DNA of 8,757 bases, taken from the NCBI GenBank assembly GCA_027311205.1, contig DAICZI010000053.1, forward strand, positions 1 through 8,757. Direction: 5' to 3'. The notes below the pieces were generated by a model. It saw only the letters and a list, made by a program, of their open reading frames with translations. It was not told where the DNA came from and ran no database searches. The position numbers and the translations under genes are program-made. Positions 1 through 6,954 of the stretch are shown in pieces; within the stretch, counting starts at the first letter, position 1, and the number at the start of each line of letters is the position of its first letter. Source of the DNA: Beijerinckiaceae bacterium (GTDB lineage: Bacteria; Pseudomonadota; Alphaproteobacteria; Rhizobiales; Beijerinckiaceae).

Positions 1-1
1 T

Positions 2-808
2 GCCCGCACAGGTAGTTTCGTGCCCGTCAATTGCGCTGCCTTGCCAGAGAGTTTGATCGAAGCAGAATTATTCGGCTACGCCGAGGGGGCGTTTACAGGT
101 GCTAAAAAGGGCGGCTCGCACGGGCTGTTTCGGGAGGCTGATGGCGGCACGCTGTTTCTCGATGAAATCGGCGACATGCCGGTGGCACTGCAATCCGTGT
201 TGTTGCGGTTTCTTGACGATTGGACGGTACGCCCGGTGGGAGGCACCAAGAAGGTGGTCGATGTGCTGCTGGTTTCCGCCACCAATGCGCCGCTGGATGC
301 CGCTATTGCGCGAGGGCGCTTCCGCTCCGATCTGCTCTACCGTCTCAACGCTTTGGAGATCATGCTGCCGCCGCTGGCCGCGCGCGCCGATTTTGCGCAG
401 ATCGCCCGTCATTTATTGCACAAGATTGATCCGTCCGCGCGCTTGACAGATGGCGCCATCGAGATTTTGGCCAGGCGCAAATGGCCAGGCAACATCCGCG
501 AATTGCGCAACGCACTGACGCGGCTTTCGCTTGAGGCCGAAGTCGAGGTGATCGACGCCGCCTTCCTTGAGGCTCAGCAAGGGGCGGAAGGCACACCGGC
601 TTTCGTGCCCGATCCGGAGCTTCACGCTTCGCTGAAGGAAAACCTGCACGATCTCCAGCGATCCCAAATTCGCGAGGCTTTAGCCAACAGCGGCTATAAC
701 GTCAGCCGCACGGCCCGCAAACTGGGGATTTCACGCAACACCGTCTACCGCACCCTGCGCGATCCTGCGCCCCTTTTGGGAGATGATCATGTTCGAGCCG
801 GAAAATGA
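2..808 (+). CDS. Sigma-54-dependent transcriptional activator, AcoR-type (5'-truncated by window edge)
   Basis: This is the C-terminal 268 or so residues of an enhancer-binding protein that uses ATP to open sigma-54 RNA polymerase promoters. The frame is open to the window edge and already reads [16 protein letters not shown] before the first in-frame ATG at 20, so the true start and the Walker A motif lie outside. Visible in order: the sigma-54 contact loop GAFTGA, a Walker B-type [13 protein letters not shown], the [11 protein letters not shown] arginine-finger region, [12 protein letters not shown] (sensor II), and a Fis-type helix-turn-helix near the end ([19 protein letters not shown]). 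The lack of an obvious receiver-type C-terminal arrangement and the Fis HTH fit AcoR-like regulators, often linked to alcohol, acetoin or aldehyde metabolism. The sensory domain is not visible, so the inducer is unknown. The 3' end overlaps the next gene, suggesting co-transcription. The sigma-54 activator call is firm; the AcoR subgroup is inferred. Confidence 0.9.
   Translation, partial: ARTGSFVPVNCAALPESLIEAELFGYAEGAFTGAKKGGSHGLFREADGGTLFLDEIGDMPVALQSVLLRFLDDWTVRPVGGTKKVVDVLLVSATNAPLDAAIARGRFRSDLLYRLNALEIMLPPLAARADFAQIARHLLHKIDPSARLTDGAIEILARRKWPGNIRELRNALTRLSLEAEVEVIDAAFLEAQQGAEGTPAFVPDPELHASLKENLHDLQRSQIREALANSGYNVSRTARKLGISRNTVYRTLRDPAPLLGDDHVRAGK
778..782 (+). promoter_or_regulatory. 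Ribosome binding site deciding the SseB-family start
   Basis: GGGAG lies inside the 3' end of the sigma-54 activator gene, 6 nt before the ATG at 789 and 0 nt before the ATG at 783. The spacing favours initiation at 789. Confidence 0.5.
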
Positions 809-1208
809 AATCGAAAGCCTGATGGTTTCGGCAGCGAGCGACCCCAAGGCTGCCTTGGAATTTTATCGGGCGCTGCCTGAGGTGGAGATTTTCTTGCTGA
901 CACCCGAGGCTATCGTGACGCCGGGACGCAGGCGGGCCATGAAATTCAATGAGGCCATCAACGTTGCTACGGTCGATTTTCAGGGGCTGAAATGGCATCC
1001 AGCCTTCACGTCGAGAAAACGCATCGCTGATTATTTGAAAGAGCCGGAAACCTGCCTGGGAGCGAAAGCCAAAAACCTGTTTGCGATGTTGCCCCAGTCA
1101 AATTTCTGGTTGAACCCGCTGTCAGCATGTCAAAAACCTCTGCCCGCCGATGAAATCGCGCTGGTGATGAGTGGCAAGATTTTTGAAAAGCTCGGGGCCT
1201 CGGAATGA
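789..1208 (+). CDS. SseB N-terminal-domain family protein
   Basis: This small soluble protein of 139 residues resembles the SseB (enhanced serine sensitivity) N-terminal domain family. The visible features are an early [17 protein letters not shown] strand-helix region, a central [20 protein letters not shown] segment, and a [19 protein letters not shown] segment near the C-terminus. The WHPAFTS and NPLS motifs resemble the PVFTS and NPxS patterns of SseB domains. The biochemical role of the family is poorly defined. An ATG also exists at 783, but GGGAG at 778-782 abuts it directly and sits 6 nt before the ATG at 789, so the later start is preferred. The gene overlaps the end of the sigma-54 activator by 20 bp in another frame, which suggests translational coupling. 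No signal peptide or membrane segment is present. Confidence 0.75.
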   Translation: MFEPENEIESLMVSAASDPKAALEFYRALPEVEIFLLTPEAIVTPGRRRAMKFNEAINVATVDFQGLKWHPAFTSRKRIADYLKEPETCLGAKAKNLFAMLPQSNFWLNPLSACQKPLPADEIALVMSGKIFEKLGASE

Positions 1209-2493
<1,285 letters not shown>

Positions 2494-2814
2494 TCTCTAT
2501 TGATCGCCTGCCCGAGCGCGCTCAAATGTGACCAGTTTCGATTTTTCAATGGACGCTGGCATTTGCGGGCTTGTTGCAAGTCGTAGAGTCGAGAGGAGGT
2601 GCGGTTGTCGGCCTCCACGGGCTCTCCGTTTCCCCTCGGCGCTCAGCAAACCAAACTTGCGGATTTCAGGGATCGAAGGATCGGAAGTTCTGCCGTGCGA
2701 TTGACGCGGTGTGCAGCCAGATGTTGTAACCGACACGTGCCAACACAGCGTTGACGTTACCGCTTCACGCCCAGGTGAGGCGACTTCGTTCGGGATGCGG
2801 CAATCATTGATGAG
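2494..2814. other. Gene-poor stretch downstream of the aldo/keto reductase
   Basis: An open frame of 206 codons runs on the minus strand across 2497-3117, but its translation has no recognisable motif and an amino-acid composition typical of antisense GC-rich sequence. I do not call it a gene. GAGCGCGCTC at 2514-2523 is a perfect 10-bp palindrome shortly after the reductase stop but has no T-tract, so it is not a convincing terminator. This is probably decayed sequence. Confidence 0.4.
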
Positions 2815-3007
2815 GGCGCTCGTTGTGATCCGATTTGCTGCATGCGCACTGGCTCGGCCATTCCGCAAACACTCCAACGCCCTGACCACCCCAGCGGCTT
2901 GAAGTGTTGCCGACGGGTCTGCCGAAACATGAGGCGGGATCTTGCCAGGTGTCGGTGACCCGGACATCGCCCGCCCGGCCAATGCCAACATCAGCCTGTA
3001 ATTGCAC
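2815..3007 (-). pseudogene. Frameshifted C-terminal remnant of an NHL/beta-propeller-type protein
   Basis: The minus strand from 3007 reads VQLQADVGIGRAGDVRVTD, then TWQDPASCFGRPVGNTSS, then GGQGVGVF. After one frame change near 2866 it continues GMAEPVRMQQIGSQRAP to about 2815. Read together, this resembles the C-terminal end of secreted beta-propeller (NHL or streptogramin-lyase-like) proteins of alphaproteobacteria, which typically have a last blade of the type 'GDVWVxNxWQ', then 'GGQGVxVFYGMAxPVxxPQIG'. The resemblance is from memory of the family, not from a search. The frame break (one base missing near GCAAAC at 2865-2870) and the absence of any upstream coding frame indicate a dead fragment. 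No function is expected. Confidence 0.45.
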
Positions 3008-3122
3008 GCCTCTGTGAATAAGCCCCGCAGCTGAACTCCGCTTCGCTGCTTGTTAATACGAAGGGGCTGGAAAAAAACCCTTTGGTCCCGCTTTCCACCC
3101 GCGCTCAAATGGCTCATGGTCG

Positions 3123-3142
3123 TTGCTCATGTCATTGAGCAA
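3123..3142. promoter_or_regulatory. Perfect 20-bp dyad TTGCTCA-N6-TGAGCAA
   Basis: Two perfect 7-bp half-sites (3123-3129 and 3136-3142) are separated by 6 bases, an arrangement typical of sites bound by a helix-turn-helix dimer. The dyad lies about 355 bp upstream of the amidase start, in sequence without an intact gene. It could equally form an RNA hairpin, but no T-tract follows. The binding protein is unknown. Confidence 0.3.
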
Positions 3143-3497
3143 TCAATCAGCCGCTCCATTTAAGCCCGTGATAATTCAAGCGGAAAGGTCTGAGCATTTC
3201 GCTTGATACAGTTTAGAATGTAACAGACCTGGCACCATGAGTGTCGGTCGCAATGCTGCTGGGCAGCAATTGATCGCCGACCATGTCTAAGTGGTGATGT
3301 CCGATATCACGAACAAGTTTTCAAGAATCCGTTGACACCGCAAGACTATCTCGGCAACCTGAATCTGGTAAGTAGGCTTTATGCCAAGGTGGTGGCCGAT
3401 CCATTGGCCAAGCGCAGCAACGAAACAATGCCGAATAATGTGCGGATGGCGGCGTGCAACAGGGCGTGCCGACGGCCGCTGGGGGAGGTCGGGTTTA
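3143..3497. other. Leader region upstream of the amidase
   Basis: No gene can be supported. A 7-bp inverted repeat (AGGTCTG at 3186-3192 and CAGACCT at 3224-3230) flanks TAGAAT (3214-3219), a possible -10 box without a clear -35. A short frame MSVGRNAAGQQLIADHV ends at 3290. A second frame, open from about 3291 into the amidase gene, reads VFKNPLTPQDYLGNLNLVS and RLYAKVVADPLAK. It has no ATG or convincing ribosome binding site and was not recognised. This may be a decayed gene or chance reading. Confidence 0.35.
3481..3488 (+). promoter_or_regulatory. Ribosome binding site deciding the amidase start
   Basis: GGGGGAGG lies 9 nt before the ATG at 3498. No comparable site precedes the earlier in-frame ATG at 3381. 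Confidence 0.5.
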
Positions 3498-4790
3498 ATG
3501 AAAAATTCTCTGCTGCCCATGATCTGGGGTCTTCAATCGGGCGCGGTGCCGCGTGACTCTGCGTTGCGCGCCGCTTCGACGCGCGCCCATTCGCTGGAGG
3601 CATGGCTACACGCCTTTTATTATCTGCCGGAAGCTTGGGATGTTGAGGAGACCGGCCCGCTCGCGGGCATTCCCGTTGGCGTGAAAGACATTATTGCGAC
3701 CGCTTGTATGCCAACGACCAATGGCTCCGCAATCTACGCGGGGCACGTGCCAAGAAAAGATGCGTGGATCGTCGCGGAAACCAAACGGCTGGGCGGGACG
3801 GTTTTTGGCAAGACGGTCACGACTGAATTTGCATGGCGCCAACCGGGCCCTACGGTCAACCCCTGGAACCCTGCTTATACGCCCGGGGGCTCCTCCAGCG
3901 GCTCTGCAGCCGCCGTGGCTGCTGGTATAGTGCCGCTTGCCTTCGGAAGTCAGACTTTGGGCTCGATCGTCCGTCCAGCTGCCTATTGCGGCGTGGTGGG
4001 GTACATGCCAAGTTTTGGGGCAATCCCGTGCGAGGGCGTGCATCCCTTGGCGGCTTCGCTTGACCATGTCGGCTTTTTTACCCGAAGCGCCGCCGATGCG
4101 GCCGCAGCGCACAGTCTTTATATTGAGCGGGACCCGTCACCGGTGCTGGACTCATCGGCCTGGGCACAATATTTCCCGGAAATACGCCCCCCGCGTCTGG
4201 CGGTGATCCGCACCGGCTACTGGATGCGGGCCGAGGTCGGGCAACGAGAGAATTTCGACGCTGCCTTGGCGCTCCTTGCGGCAAATGGGGCGGAACTAAA
4301 AGAATTTACTTTACCGGACGATACGGATTTGATCGTCGAGTCTACAAATTTGATCCTGGCCTATGAGGCCGCGCGCATATTTGCACCGCTGGTCGAGCAA
4401 CATCCTGCCAAGACCAGCGCACGGCTAAAGCAACTGGTGGCGACAGGCATGGCAGTAAGCGAGGCGCGCTATCAAGCTGCGCTGAAATTGCGCACGAAAC
4501 TCCATGAACATTTGGCAGATTGGATCGCGTCCTTCGATGCCATCCTCACCTTGCCAGCGACGGGCCAAGCCCCGAGCGGGTTGGAAGAGACCGGCGATGC
4601 CTCGTTCTGCGCGCCTTGGACACTGGCTGGCGGACCAGCGGTGACCATCCCCTCGGGCTGGACGAGCGCTGGGCTGCCGCTCGGTCTGCAGATTACAGGT
4701 TCGCGCGGGTCAGATCGCACAATTCTGGCGGTTGCCGCATGGGCTGAAGCCATTCTAGCCTGCCCAGAGAGGACTGTCGGGGAGCCATAA
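3498..4790 (+). CDS. Amidase-signature family hydrolase
   Basis: This 430-residue cytosolic serine hydrolase of the amidase-signature family cleaves C-N bonds of amides, carbamates or ureides; the substrate is not predictable. The Ser-cisSer-Lys triad is present: Lys63 (PVGVKDII), the cis-Ser in GGSSSGSAAAVAAG (Ser132) and the nucleophile Ser156 (GSQTLGSIVRPAAYCG). The C-terminal part carries the usual GGPAVTIPSGWTSAGLPLGLQI segment, quoted here in halves: GGPAVTIPSG and LPLGLQITG. The frame is open back to 3381, but the ATG at 3498 is preceded by GGGGGAGG (3481-3488) at a good distance, and earlier residues are unlike the family. The N-terminus is shorter than in many homologues, giving a compact protein. 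Oddities are Leu154 where the oxyanion loop most often has Gly or Ala, and a third Ser in the glycine/serine motif. No partner gene is adjacent. Confidence 0.9.
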   Translation: MKNSLLPMIWGLQSGAVPRDSALRAASTRAHSLEAWLHAFYYLPEAWDVEETGPLAGIPVGVKDIIATACMPTTNGSAIYAGHVPRKDAWIVAETKRLGGTVFGKTVTTEFAWRQPGPTVNPWNPAYTPGGSSSGSAAAVAAGIVPLAFGSQTLGSIVRPAAYCGVVGYMPSFGAIPCEGVHPLAASLDHVGFFTRSAADAAAAHSLYIERDPSPVLDSSAWAQYFPEIRPPRLAVIRTGYWMRAEVGQRENFDAALALLAANGAELKEFTLPDDTDLIVESTNLILAYEAARIFAPLVEQHPAKTSARLKQLVATGMAVSEARYQAALKLRTKLHEHLADWIASFDAILTLPATGQAPSGLEETGDASFCAPWTLAGGPAVTIPSGWTSAGLPLGLQITGSRGSDRTILAVAAWAEAILACPERTVGEP

Positions 4791-4806
4791 AGCAGTCATC
4801 TGACCG

Positions 4807-4827
4807 TACCCAAGGCTTGCTTGGGTA
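4807..4827. terminator. Hairpin after the amidase (8-bp stem, no T-tract)
   Basis: TACCCAAG (4807-4814) and CTTGGGTA (4820-4827) pair perfectly around the 5-nt loop GCTTG, 17 nt after the amidase stop codon. The stem is followed by GAAAAA, not by T residues, so it is at best a weak or RNA-stabilising 3' end; it could also be a protein-binding dyad. Confidence 0.35.
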
Positions 4828-4861
4828 GAAAAAGCGTTCATTTCGCTATATTCAGGACAAC

Positions 4862-4910
4862 AAAAGGCCTGCCGCGCAGAAAGGCCGCAGCAGGCAAAGA
4901 AGGGCCTTTT
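4862..4910. terminator. Candidate bidirectional terminator downstream of the amidase
   Basis: AAAAGGCC (4862-4869) and GGCCTTTT (4903-4910) are perfectly complementary. Inside them, CCTGC (4868-4872) can alternatively pair with GCAGG (4890-4894), giving a GC-rich hairpin that ends in TTTT on either strand. The position, between the rightward amidase and the leftward cytochrome unit, suits a shared terminator. The 33-nt interior makes the exact fold uncertain. Confidence 0.35.
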
Positions 4911-4991
4911 ACGGCGTGCCAGGCAAACGACCCCTTCGAAGCGGAAGCTACCGATCTGGCAGTCTCGATCTGACCCACCGGCAATACACTA

Positions 4992-5239
4992 TGTAGTGGG
5001 TGCCCGCACAAACCGGATAGGTACCCCAGGACATCGCTCAATTTTAAAGTGACGCGAAGAGATGGCCGGCGAAATCTGCACAGCGGTGACAAGTGAATTT
5101 TTCCCTGAACGCGGCTCAAGATGCCGGGCAGGGGAGCTATTATGGGACGACGTGCACGGCAAAACCACACCGATGCTTTCAGGGCAAAAGTGGCACTTGC
5201 TGCAATCCGGGGGTGAAAAAACCGTTTCGGAACTGGCGC
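4992..5239 (+). mobile_element. Remnant of an IS3-family insertion sequence (left part)
   Basis: This fragment is defined by the orfA start within it (5142-5239). The right boundary is firm: the IS3 reading stops where the IS21-type tip begins at 5240. The left boundary is a guess. TGTAGTGGGTGCCCGC starting at 4992 has the TG-first form of an IS3-type inverted repeat, but the partner repeat is not in the window, so it cannot be confirmed. Everything after the first 33 or so codons of orfA, including all of orfB (the DDE transposase), is missing. The element is inactive. Confidence 0.5.
5142..5239 (+). pseudogene. IS3-family transposase orfA, N-terminal fragment with frameshift
   Basis: From the ATG the translation is MGRRARQNHTDAFRAKVALA then AIR; the frame then stops at TGA (5214-5216). 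Moving one base within the G-run at 5209-5213 restores GEKTVSELAL. The joined reading FRAKVALAAIRGEKTVSELA is the classic first helix-turn-helix segment of IS3-family OrfA (HTH_Tnp_1), normally followed by a 'VHPNQI'-type sequence. Here that continuation is replaced by the IS21-type end at 5240. GGGGAG at 5131-5136, 5 nt upstream, is a suitable ribosome binding site. The gene is doubly inactivated, by frameshift and by insertion. Confidence 0.75.
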
Positions 5240-5253
5240 TGTCAATCGGCAAC

Positions 5254-5290
5254 AAAAGGGACCCCCAATGTGCATTGAAAAAGGACCCCC
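5254..5290. repeat. IS21-type terminal direct repeats
   Basis: Two near-identical 13-mers, AAAAGGGACCCCC (5254-5266) and AAAAAGGACCCCC (5278-5290), differ at one position and lie in tandem within 50 bp of the element tip. They are probably IstA binding sites. Confidence 0.6.
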
Positions 5291-5396
5291 GCCTTTTGGT
5301 CATAGGGCAGCAGTGATAGCGCTCACCCCGGCGTAGCTGGTCGGGGTTGCGCAGCCGGGGGGAGCGCGGTTGGATTGGGATTGATTTTTGGATTTG

Positions 5397-5600
5397 TCAG
5401 GCGCGGTTTTTGAAGCGCCAGCTTTCGTTGCCGGTTTCGACGATATCGCAATGGTGCGTAAGCCTGTCGACCAATGCGGTTGTCATTTTGGCATCGCCGA
5501 AGACCGTGGGCCACTCGCCAAAAGTCAGGTTGGTGGTCAACACGACAGAGGTTTGCTCATAGAGTTTGCTGATCAGGTGAAACAGCAGCTGCCCCCCTGC
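5397..5600 (-). pseudogene. istB: istB, IS21-family transposition helper ATPase (C-terminal 67 codons only)
   Basis: The minus strand reads [19 protein letters not shown], then [19 protein letters not shown], then [19 protein letters not shown] and ESWRFKNRA before TGA (5397-5399). This is the highly conserved C-terminus of IstB, the AAA+ ATPase that helps the IstA transposase choose targets. [20 protein letters not shown] and DRLTHHC are diagnostic. IstB is about 250 residues, so roughly three quarters, including the Walker motifs, is missing. The surviving part has no frame interruption, which suggests that the truncation is recent relative to the neighbouring decay. Homology stops between the GCA codon at 5598-5600 and the following bases, which belong to the cytochrome side. 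Confidence 0.85.
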
Positions 5601-5614
5601 CCGGGATCATTCAC

Positions 5615-6856
5615 CTAATTCACCGGGCACACGCCGGTCTTTGGGTCGGCGGCATTGGAGGGCGCGGGACCAAGCTTGATGCTGGCAAAGGTGGCGTCGT
5701 CGTGCAGCGGAAACGCGACCTTGCCAGCAGGATAGCAGTTGGAAGCCAAGAGATAGGCGAGCAGGTCGGCGTATTGAACAGGCTCCAGCGATCCAGGATT
5801 GTTGAACGGCATGTTCTGCACCACGAGCAGCCGAATAATCTCCAAGGACCAGCCATTGTGGGCAGCCGTTGTGAGAAAATCCGTGCCTGCAACCGATGGG
5901 GCGGCCACGCCCTGCAAGTTTGCACCATGGCACGTGACGCAATCGGATTGAAACAGCGCCTTGCCCGCTCTCGCTTGCGCGAGCGTATACAGCATTGGCC
6001 GCGGTGTAGCCATGCCCTGTTGATGAACTGGGGCTGCAGGCGGCGCGGGCCCGGCGCAACTGGACGCGAGCTGCATGCCGAAGCCCGTCTGGATCAGAAT
6101 ATAGCCTTTCTTCGTCTGAAGGCCCGCAGCAGCGAGCCCAGCCGGAAACGCCATCTGGGCTGCGCCTGCTGACGTTGGCACGGCGAGGAAAGCAATCCTG
6201 CCGTCCTTGACACCATAGGTCGGGGCCGTAACGGAGGCAGGAATTTTACAGGCATCAATCTCAATCGTACCTTTGGGAAGGCCGAGTGTCGTTCCCGCCA
6301 GCGCGCCATCAATACCGGCAAGTCCATCTGACGCGCCACTGTGGCCGAGCGCCATTTCAAGATCGACCAATGCACGAGAAGCTTTCATCTGAAATGCATA
6401 AAAGTCGCGGGTTGTGAGGGTCGACTTCAGATCCTCGACGGCCACATCCAGATTGGGTTCGACCCCACCGAGCATGGTACGCCAGGGCCCTGCGCCCGCT
6501 TGCTTGCGCAATTTTTCAAGGTCCGGGAGGGCACCAAGCCCCGGTGGGGATGCTGCAACCTTGCTAAAGCCCGGGTCTTCATGACCAACCAGCGCATTGA
6601 TCGCGGTCTGGGCGGGAAGCTTGAACAAGGCGGGATCGGCCTTGGTGACCAAAAGCGCCTTCTCGATCTGGCTGAGGGCCGCGTTGACGTCGGCTTGCAG
6701 AGCGCGCAGGCTTGCCCCTGCGGCCAACCTGTCGGAGGCCACCTTAGACGGTGGGGTCTGTTGCGCAGCGGCATAAGAACTCGCAAAACTGATGAATAGT
6801 ATCGCCAGCAGCGCACGCACGCGCAATTGGTAAGGCCCTTGCGAGAATTTGGGCAT
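5615..6856 (-). CDS. Secreted monohaem cytochrome c with a novel N-terminal domain, partner of the PQQ dehydrogenase
   Basis: This 413-residue periplasmic electron-transfer protein has a signal peptide (RVRALLAILFISFASSYAAA, cleaved near residue 31). An alpha-helical, Ala/Leu-rich region follows (about 38-180), then a beta-rich section (about 195-268) with Cys203 and Cys267, a Pro-rich linker (268-285), and a class I cytochrome c domain (about 288-376). Haem attachment is C306-VT-C309-H310, and Met349 (VVQNMPFNN) is the probable sixth ligand. Cys374 and Cys410 could form a disulfide in the C-terminal tail. The N-terminal 235 residues were not recognised. A GTG at 6865 is in frame but lies within the GAGGTG ribosome binding site, so the ATG at 6856 (6-nt spacing) is preferred. 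The gene lies 98 bp downstream of the dehydrogenase, in the same direction, and presumably accepts its electrons. Its stop is 14 bp from the broken IS21 fragment. Confidence 0.85.
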   Translation of the reverse strand: MPKFSQGPYQLRVRALLAILFISFASSYAAAQQTPPSKVASDRLAAGASLRALQADVNAALSQIEKALLVTKADPALFKLPAQTAINALVGHEDPGFSKVAASPPGLGALPDLEKLRKQAGAGPWRTMLGGVEPNLDVAVEDLKSTLTTRDFYAFQMKASRALVDLEMALGHSGASDGLAGIDGALAGTTLGLPKGTIEIDACKIPASVTAPTYGVKDGRIAFLAVPTSAGAAQMAFPAGLAAAGLQTKKGYILIQTGFGMQLASSCAGPAPPAAPVHQQGMATPRPMLYTLAQARAGKALFQSDCVTCHGANLQGVAAPSVAGTDFLTTAAHNGWSLEIIRLLVVQNMPFNNPGSLEPVQYADLLAYLLASNCYPAGKVAFPLHDDATFASIKLGPAPSNAADPKTGVCPVN

Positions 6857-6862
6857 GATGTT

Positions 6863-6868
6863 CACCTC
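6863..6868 (-). promoter_or_regulatory. Ribosome binding site deciding the cytochrome start
   Basis: On the minus strand GAGGTG precedes the ATG (6854-6856) by 6 nt. The in-frame GTG at 6863-6865 is part of this sequence and cannot itself be the start. Confidence 0.6.
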
Positions 6869-6891
6869 AAATCACTGTTGGCAGGAAACAA

Positions 6892-6920
6892 AGCGGGAGC
6901 CCCTCGTCGGCGCTCCCGCT
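6892..6920 (-). terminator. Strong hairpin between the dehydrogenase and cytochrome genes
   Basis: AGCGGGAGC (6892-6900) and GCTCCCGCT (6912-6920) form a perfect 9-bp GC-rich stem with an 11-nt loop. On the transcribed (minus) strand it is followed by TTGTTTCC, a weak U-rich tract. It could act as a partial terminator or a 3'-end stabiliser that makes more dehydrogenase than cytochrome. A second small hairpin (CCGCC at 6929-6933, GGCGG at 6940-6944) lies just after the dehydrogenase stop. Confidence 0.5.
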
Positions 6921-6954
6921 GCGATGCACCGCCTCCCGCGGCGGCTTGTCAGAT

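Larger units (their letters stand above)
5240..5600 (-). mobile_element. Remnant of an IS21-family insertion sequence (istB-side end)
   Basis: The outer tip at 5240 starts TGTCAATCGGC and is followed by two copies of a repeat: AAAAGGGACCCCC at 5254-5266 and AAAAAGGACCCCC at 5278-5290, offset by 24 bp. Multiple short terminal repeats of this kind are characteristic of IS21-family ends, where they bind the transposase. A palindrome CAATG-TG-CATTG (5266-5277) lies between them. Then come about 110 bp of non-coding sequence with an imperfect hairpin (5319-5352), and the istB 3' end. The element is broken at about 5601; istA, most of istB and the other end are absent. Confidence 0.75.

Noticed and set aside
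1..10. The window start TGCCCGCACA recurs at 5001-5010, suggesting a repeated element end
   Set aside because: The match is only 10 bases, lies inside the activator coding frame at one site, and does not extend.
2517..3111. 12-bp direct repeat CGCGCTCAAATG at 2517-2528 and 3100-3111, possibly flanking an inserted block
   Set aside because: A few 12-mer matches are expected by chance in a window of this size, and no inverted repeats or transposase lie at the inner edges.
2497..3117. A 206-codon open frame on the minus strand
   Set aside because: Its translation shows no motif or plausible composition, and the recognisable remnant in this region (GDVRVTDTWQDP) lies in a different frame. It is treated as a chance frame over a decayed gene.
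3230..3250. TGGCAC at 3230-3235 as the -24 part of a sigma-54 promoter for the amidase
   Set aside because: The matching TTGC-type -12 element is absent at the required distance; GT occupies the place of the invariant GC.
4838..5303. Minus-strand open frames of 104 and 145 codons across the IS region
   Set aside because: They cross the IS21 tip and terminal repeats and the antisense of the IS3 orfA fragment; both are explained by IS sequence and match no protein pattern.
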